8,743 nt of DNA from an uncultured Lachnospiraceae bacterium. GTDB lineage: Bacteria > Bacillota > Clostridia > Lachnospirales > Lachnospiraceae. The DNA lies in NCBI GenBank assembly GCA_910585555.1, contig CAJUFU010000077.1:3839-12581 (forward strand). The letters are read 5' to 3'. How positions within the stretch are numbered: position 1 is the first letter of the stretch; each line of letters begins with the position of its first letter. Under the pieces are notes generated by a model that worked only from the letters and a program-made list of their open reading frames with translations, searched no databases and was not told the DNA's origin. Both the position numbers and the translations under genes were made by a program. This document shows, piece after piece, positions 7,015-8,743 of this stretch.

Positions 7015-7683
7015 CTAATCCGCAGATGCCAAAGCAGTGAGCAGGGAAGAATATCTCTTAGACTCCTCTTTGATATCCTCTTCTGTGACCCCATAATAAA
7101 GATACAGTCTGCAACTGATTTTCCTTAATTCTTTCATGGCCTTTTTGCTCCCGCTATAAGAAATGCCAAAAACGTCCCACAGATAATCAATCTCTACTTC
7201 CATTCTTCCCCCGTCTATTACAATTTGATACACATGAAAATCCATCGTCAGCTGATCGTCCGGTATCCGCGCAATGGCCTCACTCCTTCGCTCAATCTGC
7301 CGAACCATCTCTTCCATGGCCTCCTTCGTATATTCCTCAGGATGCTTCACCTCAGCAAGACCTTCCAAAAGCTCCGGTTTGTTCTGTATGATCAACATTT
7401 CCTTAAGACCCGCTATCCGTTCCTGATACTCCAACCCTTCCCAAGAAAGCTCCACCGCACCGTACTCCCTTTTCATAAACGCTGCCACCTGCTTGAGAGA
7501 ATGAAATCTGGGACGGATACGGCCGGCGATTCTTCTACGCCTTTGCCTGTAAAGCATATTTTTAACCCGCACTTTAAACGGTCTTCTTCCCTTCCCGATC
7601 CTGCCCGCAATAAAAATACTCGTAGGCCCGTCAGCTCCGCCTATGATGCTGACATTCTTGACACACTTGTCACTTTTTCTCAT
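7015..7683 (-). CDS. Unknown 222-aa protein with OadB-like GGADGPT motif
   Basis: Function unknown. Residues 11-27 (VSIIGGADGPTSIFIAG) closely resemble the ADGPT segment of sodium-ion-translocating decarboxylase beta subunits (oxaloacetate/methylmalonyl-CoA decarboxylase, PF03977). In those proteins it lies inside a many-membrane-span pump. Here the surrounding transmembrane helices are missing: the segment is followed by a very basic stretch (residues 31-60, with RQRRRR at 46-51), then a soluble, helix-rich acidic region (80-145) and a C-terminal part with YQIVIDGGRMEVEIDYLWDV (152-171) and SGSKKAMKELRK (177-188). The protein therefore cannot be a pump. The ATG at 7683 has a GGGAGG site about 9 nt upstream. 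It is the first gene of an operon with the CotH-like protein. Automated annotation may name it a decarboxylase beta subunit; I regard that as misleading. Confidence 0.8.
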   Translation of the reverse strand: MRKSDKCVKNVSIIGGADGPTSIFIAGRIGKGRRPFKVRVKNMLYRQRRRRIAGRIRPRFHSLKQVAAFMKREYGAVELSWEGLEYQERIAGLKEMLIIQNKPELLEGLAEVKHPEEYTKEAMEEMVRQIERRSEAIARIPDDQLTMDFHVYQIVIDGGRMEVEIDYLWDVFGISYSGSKKAMKELRKISCRLYLYYGVTEEDIKEESKRYSSLLTALASAD

Positions 7684-7748
7684 CCAAAAACGCCTCCCAT
7701 TCCCCGCCTTGACAACCCCTGTCTTCCAATCCCTAGACTCCGTTTTCT

Positions 7749-7777
7749 ATTTTAACAATATTGTGCACGAATAGCAA
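7749..7777 (-). promoter_or_regulatory. Predicted promoter of the 222-aa/CotH operon
   Basis: On the minus strand TTGCTA (7772-7777) and TAAAAT (7749-7754) have a 17-bp spacer, with a TGT extension before the -10. The spacer contains the perfect palindrome ACAATATTGT (7755-7764), a possible operator. The -35 directly abuts the repeat block that begins at 7778. Confidence 0.7.
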
Positions 7778-7799
7778 TGAGCAGTGCGCAGATATAAGA

Positions 7800-7832
7800 T
7801 GAAAAAATGGCAGCTCGCTGACACTTTTTTCA
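7800..7832. terminator. Repeat hairpin 1, bidirectional-terminator-like
   Basis: A 6-A run, short stem and 6-T run make this symmetric on both strands, as in a two-way intrinsic terminator. It is unexpected here because no gene ends at this place from either side. The same hairpin recurs at 7929-7961 and 8058-8090. Confidence 0.45.
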
Positions 7833-7928
7833 GTTTATATCTGCATAGGGCGAAGCCCGTGAGCGAGGAAAACCCTAGGTTTTTCGAGCGGCACTGCTCA
7901 TCACCGTAAGCAATCTGCAAATGCAAGA

Positions 7929-7961
7929 TGAAAAAATGGCAGCTCGCTGGCACTTTTTTCA
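7929..7961. terminator. Repeat hairpin 2, bidirectional-terminator-like
   Basis: Second copy of the A6-stem-T6 hairpin, 129 bp after the first. One base in the 3' arm differs (CTGGCAC instead of CTGACAC) without affecting the outer 8-bp arms. Confidence 0.45.
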
Positions 7962-8057
7962 GTTTATATCTGCATAGGGCGAAGCCCGTGAGCGAGGAAA
8001 ACCTTAGGTTTTTCGAGCGGCACTGCTCACCGCCATAAGCAATCCGCAAATGCAAGA

Positions 8058-8090
8058 TGAAAAAATAGCAGCTCGCTGACACTTTTTTCA
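8058..8090. terminator. Repeat hairpin 3, upstream of DUF2164 promoter
   Basis: Third copy of the hairpin, where the tandem repeat ends. It lies 10 bp before the extended -10 of the DUF2164 gene, so it overlaps the place where the -35 region would be and could shield this gene from read-through or affect its promoter. Confidence 0.45.
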
Positions 8091-8099
8091 TCTCTTCTA

Positions 8100-8108
8100 T
8101 GATATAAT
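8100..8108 (+). promoter_or_regulatory. Predicted extended -10 promoter of the DUF2164 gene
   Basis: TGA-TATAAT is a perfect extended -10. No good -35 lies 17 bp upstream; that position falls in the T-run of the third repeat hairpin. The predicted leader is about 32-34 nt. Confidence 0.65.
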
Positions 8109-8147
8109 GAATGGAAATTATATATAAAGTACAAAGGAGACTACTAT

Positions 8148-8411
8148 ATGGCAATCAGAAAACCTCTGCCGCAGATTAAACTCTCAGACGCACAGAAAGA
8201 AAAACTAAACGCCGAAATCAAAGCTTTTTATCTGGATGAGCGGGGCGAAGAAATCGGGCTGATTGAGCAGATGCAGCTACTGGAATTATTTGAACAAAAA
8301 ATGGCGCCCATCATTTACAACAGAGCGCTTGATGATGCCAAAAGATGGTTTGCGCAAAACATGGAAAATATGGATTCCGATTACTATACTTTATATAAAG
8401 AAGAACTTTAA
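8148..8411 (+). CDS. DUF2164 family protein
   Basis: A small cytoplasmic protein, 87 aa, of the DUF2164 family (function not known). Family features seen: IKLSDAQKEKLNAEIKAF (10-27), the acidic DERGEEIGLIE (30-40), LLELFEQKMAPIIYN (45-59), then ALDDAKRWF (61-69). The length is typical. The ATG has a clear AAAGGAG ribosome binding site about 8 nt upstream and its own extended -10 promoter. No signal peptide or membrane segment is present. It stands alone: the next gene has its own promoter, and I see no clear terminator hairpin between them (8412-8455 holds nothing I recognise). Confidence 0.85.
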   Translation: MAIRKPLPQIKLSDAQKEKLNAEIKAFYLDERGEEIGLIEQMQLLELFEQKMAPIIYNRALDDAKRWFAQNMENMDSDYYTLYKEEL

Positions 8412-8455
8412 CGCCTAACCAAATTGCAAAGGCCGGAAAGGACTTAGAACGGGAA

Positions 8456-8484
8456 TTGCTTTTCATAATTGAGCATGGTATAAT
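8456..8484 (+). promoter_or_regulatory. Predicted strong promoter of the lipoprotein gene
   Basis: TTGCTT (8456-8461), a 17-bp spacer and a perfect TATAAT (8479-8484) preceded by TGG, giving an extended -10. This is the best promoter in the window. Transcription should start near 8490. Confidence 0.8.
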
Positions 8485-8498
8485 TTCTACCGGTGCAA

Positions 8499-8522
8499 AC
8501 CGATAAATCAAAACTTATCGGT
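8499..8522 (+). promoter_or_regulatory. Leader hairpin directly before the lipoprotein RBS
   Basis: ACCGATAA and TTATCGGT form a perfect 8-bp stem with an 8-nt loop, ending 3 nt before the AAAGGAG ribosome binding site. An alternative pairing, CTACCG (8488-8493) with CGGTAG (8519-8524), shares the 3' arm. It could affect mRNA stability or translation start, or be a repressor dyad near the start site. Confidence 0.55.
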
Positions 8523-8541
8523 AGGAAAGGAGTAACAACAA

Positions 8542-8743
8542 ATGAAACAAATAACTGCCACAAACCGGAAAACTATCGTTTTACTGACTGGCTTTATACT
8601 GCTATTAACCTGTACCATAACAGGATGCGGAAATAACAGCCAGGAACAGTCAACACTTCCTGTTAAAGAACCGATTCCAATAGAAAATCCTGCACAGGAA
8701 GAATCAGCACAGGAAGCTCAAAACCAGTCTGTGCCGGAACAAC
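8542..8743 (+). CDS. Lipoprotein, N-terminal part (cut by window edge)
   Basis: The first 67 residues of a predicted lipoprotein exported by Sec and anchored by lipidation. Seen: a positively charged start (K2, R9, K10), hydrophobic core at 12-24 (IVLLTGFILLLTC) and a lipobox I26-T-G-C29, so C29 would be the modified residue. After it comes a low-complexity linker rich in E, Q, P and N (residues 30-67), usual for surface lipoproteins that carry a domain further on. That domain is outside the window, so function and family are unknown. The ATG has AAAGGAG 9 nt upstream and a strong promoter. Not in an operon with the DUF2164 gene as far as visible. Confidence 0.8.
   Translation, partial: MKQITATNRKTIVLLTGFILLLTCTITGCGNNSQEQSTLPVKEPIPIENPAQEESAQEAQNQSVPEQ

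Larger units (their letters stand above)
7778..8090. repeat. Structured tandem repeats, 129-bp period, 2.3 copies
   Basis: Two full units (7798-7926 and 7927-8055) differ at 6 of 129 positions by my comparison; a third unit is cut after 35 bp (8056-8090, one difference). A diverged lead-in is seen at about 7781-7797. Each unit starts with a 33-nt hairpin (TGAAAAAA ... TTTTTTCA) enclosing CAG-CTCG-CTG. It then has GGGC-GAA-GCCC, a CTCGCT/AGCGAG long-range pair, an AAAACCT-T-AGGTTTT palindrome (perfect in unit 2, one mismatch in unit 1) and GAGC-GGCACT-GCTC. TGAGCAGTGC at 7778-7787 is a perfect inverted copy of GCACTGCTCA at 7891-7900. This fills most of the 464-bp space between the divergent genes. 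It may be a mobile REP/MITE-like sequence or a structured RNA; which one is open. Confidence 0.85.

Noticed and set aside
6831..7094. 87-codon minus-strand ORF between the 222-aa gene and the CotH-like gene
   Set aside because: It overlaps both real genes in another frame and has no start signal; its cysteine-rich composition suggests an off-frame reading.
7778..8090. CRISPR array
   Set aside because: The repeat unit is 129 bp, contiguous and without unique spacers; no cas genes are near.
7747..8154. A 135-codon minus-strand reading frame through the repeat block
   Set aside because: It stays open only because the 129-bp period is a multiple of three, so it encodes the same 43-aa stretch repeatedly. 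It starts inside the DUF2164 gene and runs over hairpins and a promoter. I judge it a by-product of the repeat.

Overview
The window looks like a stretch of chromosome from a low-to-mid GC, Gram-positive anaerobe, most likely a Lachnospiraceae/Clostridia-type member of the Firmicutes. This is inferred from strong AGGAGG-like ribosome binding sites, sigma-A promoters with extended -10 elements, a Firmicutes-length NagB, a CotH-kinase protein, a sporulation-type deacetylase fragment and a DUF2164 gene. No rRNA, tRNA or CRISPR array is visible, and species cannot be assigned from the sequence alone.

Left end (1-635): a large serine recombinase, cut by the window edge, reads leftward behind a 62-aa ORF that overlaps its start by 14 bp. 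This looks like the terminal module of an integrated mobile element. The gap at 410-635 holds back-to-back promoters for this module and for the rightward chemoreceptor gene. Next (636-2636) is a complete methyl-accepting chemotaxis protein. Only 11 bp beyond it, on the opposite strand, is a polysaccharide deacetylase gene that stops just after the first motif of its catalytic domain (2648-3106), so it is almost certainly a broken gene.

Centre (3280-5310): nagB-nagA is a translationally coupled amino-sugar catabolic operon on the minus strand. It has a promoter, a perfect stem-loop at the predicted transcript start, and a terminator whose hairpin contains the nagA stop codon. NagA deacetylates GlcNAc-6-P and NagB converts the resulting GlcN-6-P to fructose-6-P and ammonia.

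Right (5365-7777): a second minus-strand operon encodes a 222-aa protein of unknown function and a secreted or membrane-anchored CotH-kinase-like protein. The 222-aa protein begins with a GGADGPTSIF segment like that of sodium-pumping decarboxylase beta subunits, but it lacks that family's membrane domain. This pair is the least explained gene set in the window.

Far right (7778-8743): about 310 bp of tandem structured repeats (129-bp period, two full copies plus a 35-bp third) fills the space between the divergent promoters of the 222-aa gene and a DUF2164 gene. The window ends inside a lipoprotein gene with a very good promoter and a hairpin directly before its ribosome binding site.

The items most worth following are the structured tandem repeats, the 222-aa/CotH operon and the truncated deacetylase. 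I do not see a complete, clearly new multi-gene system, and I do not claim one.
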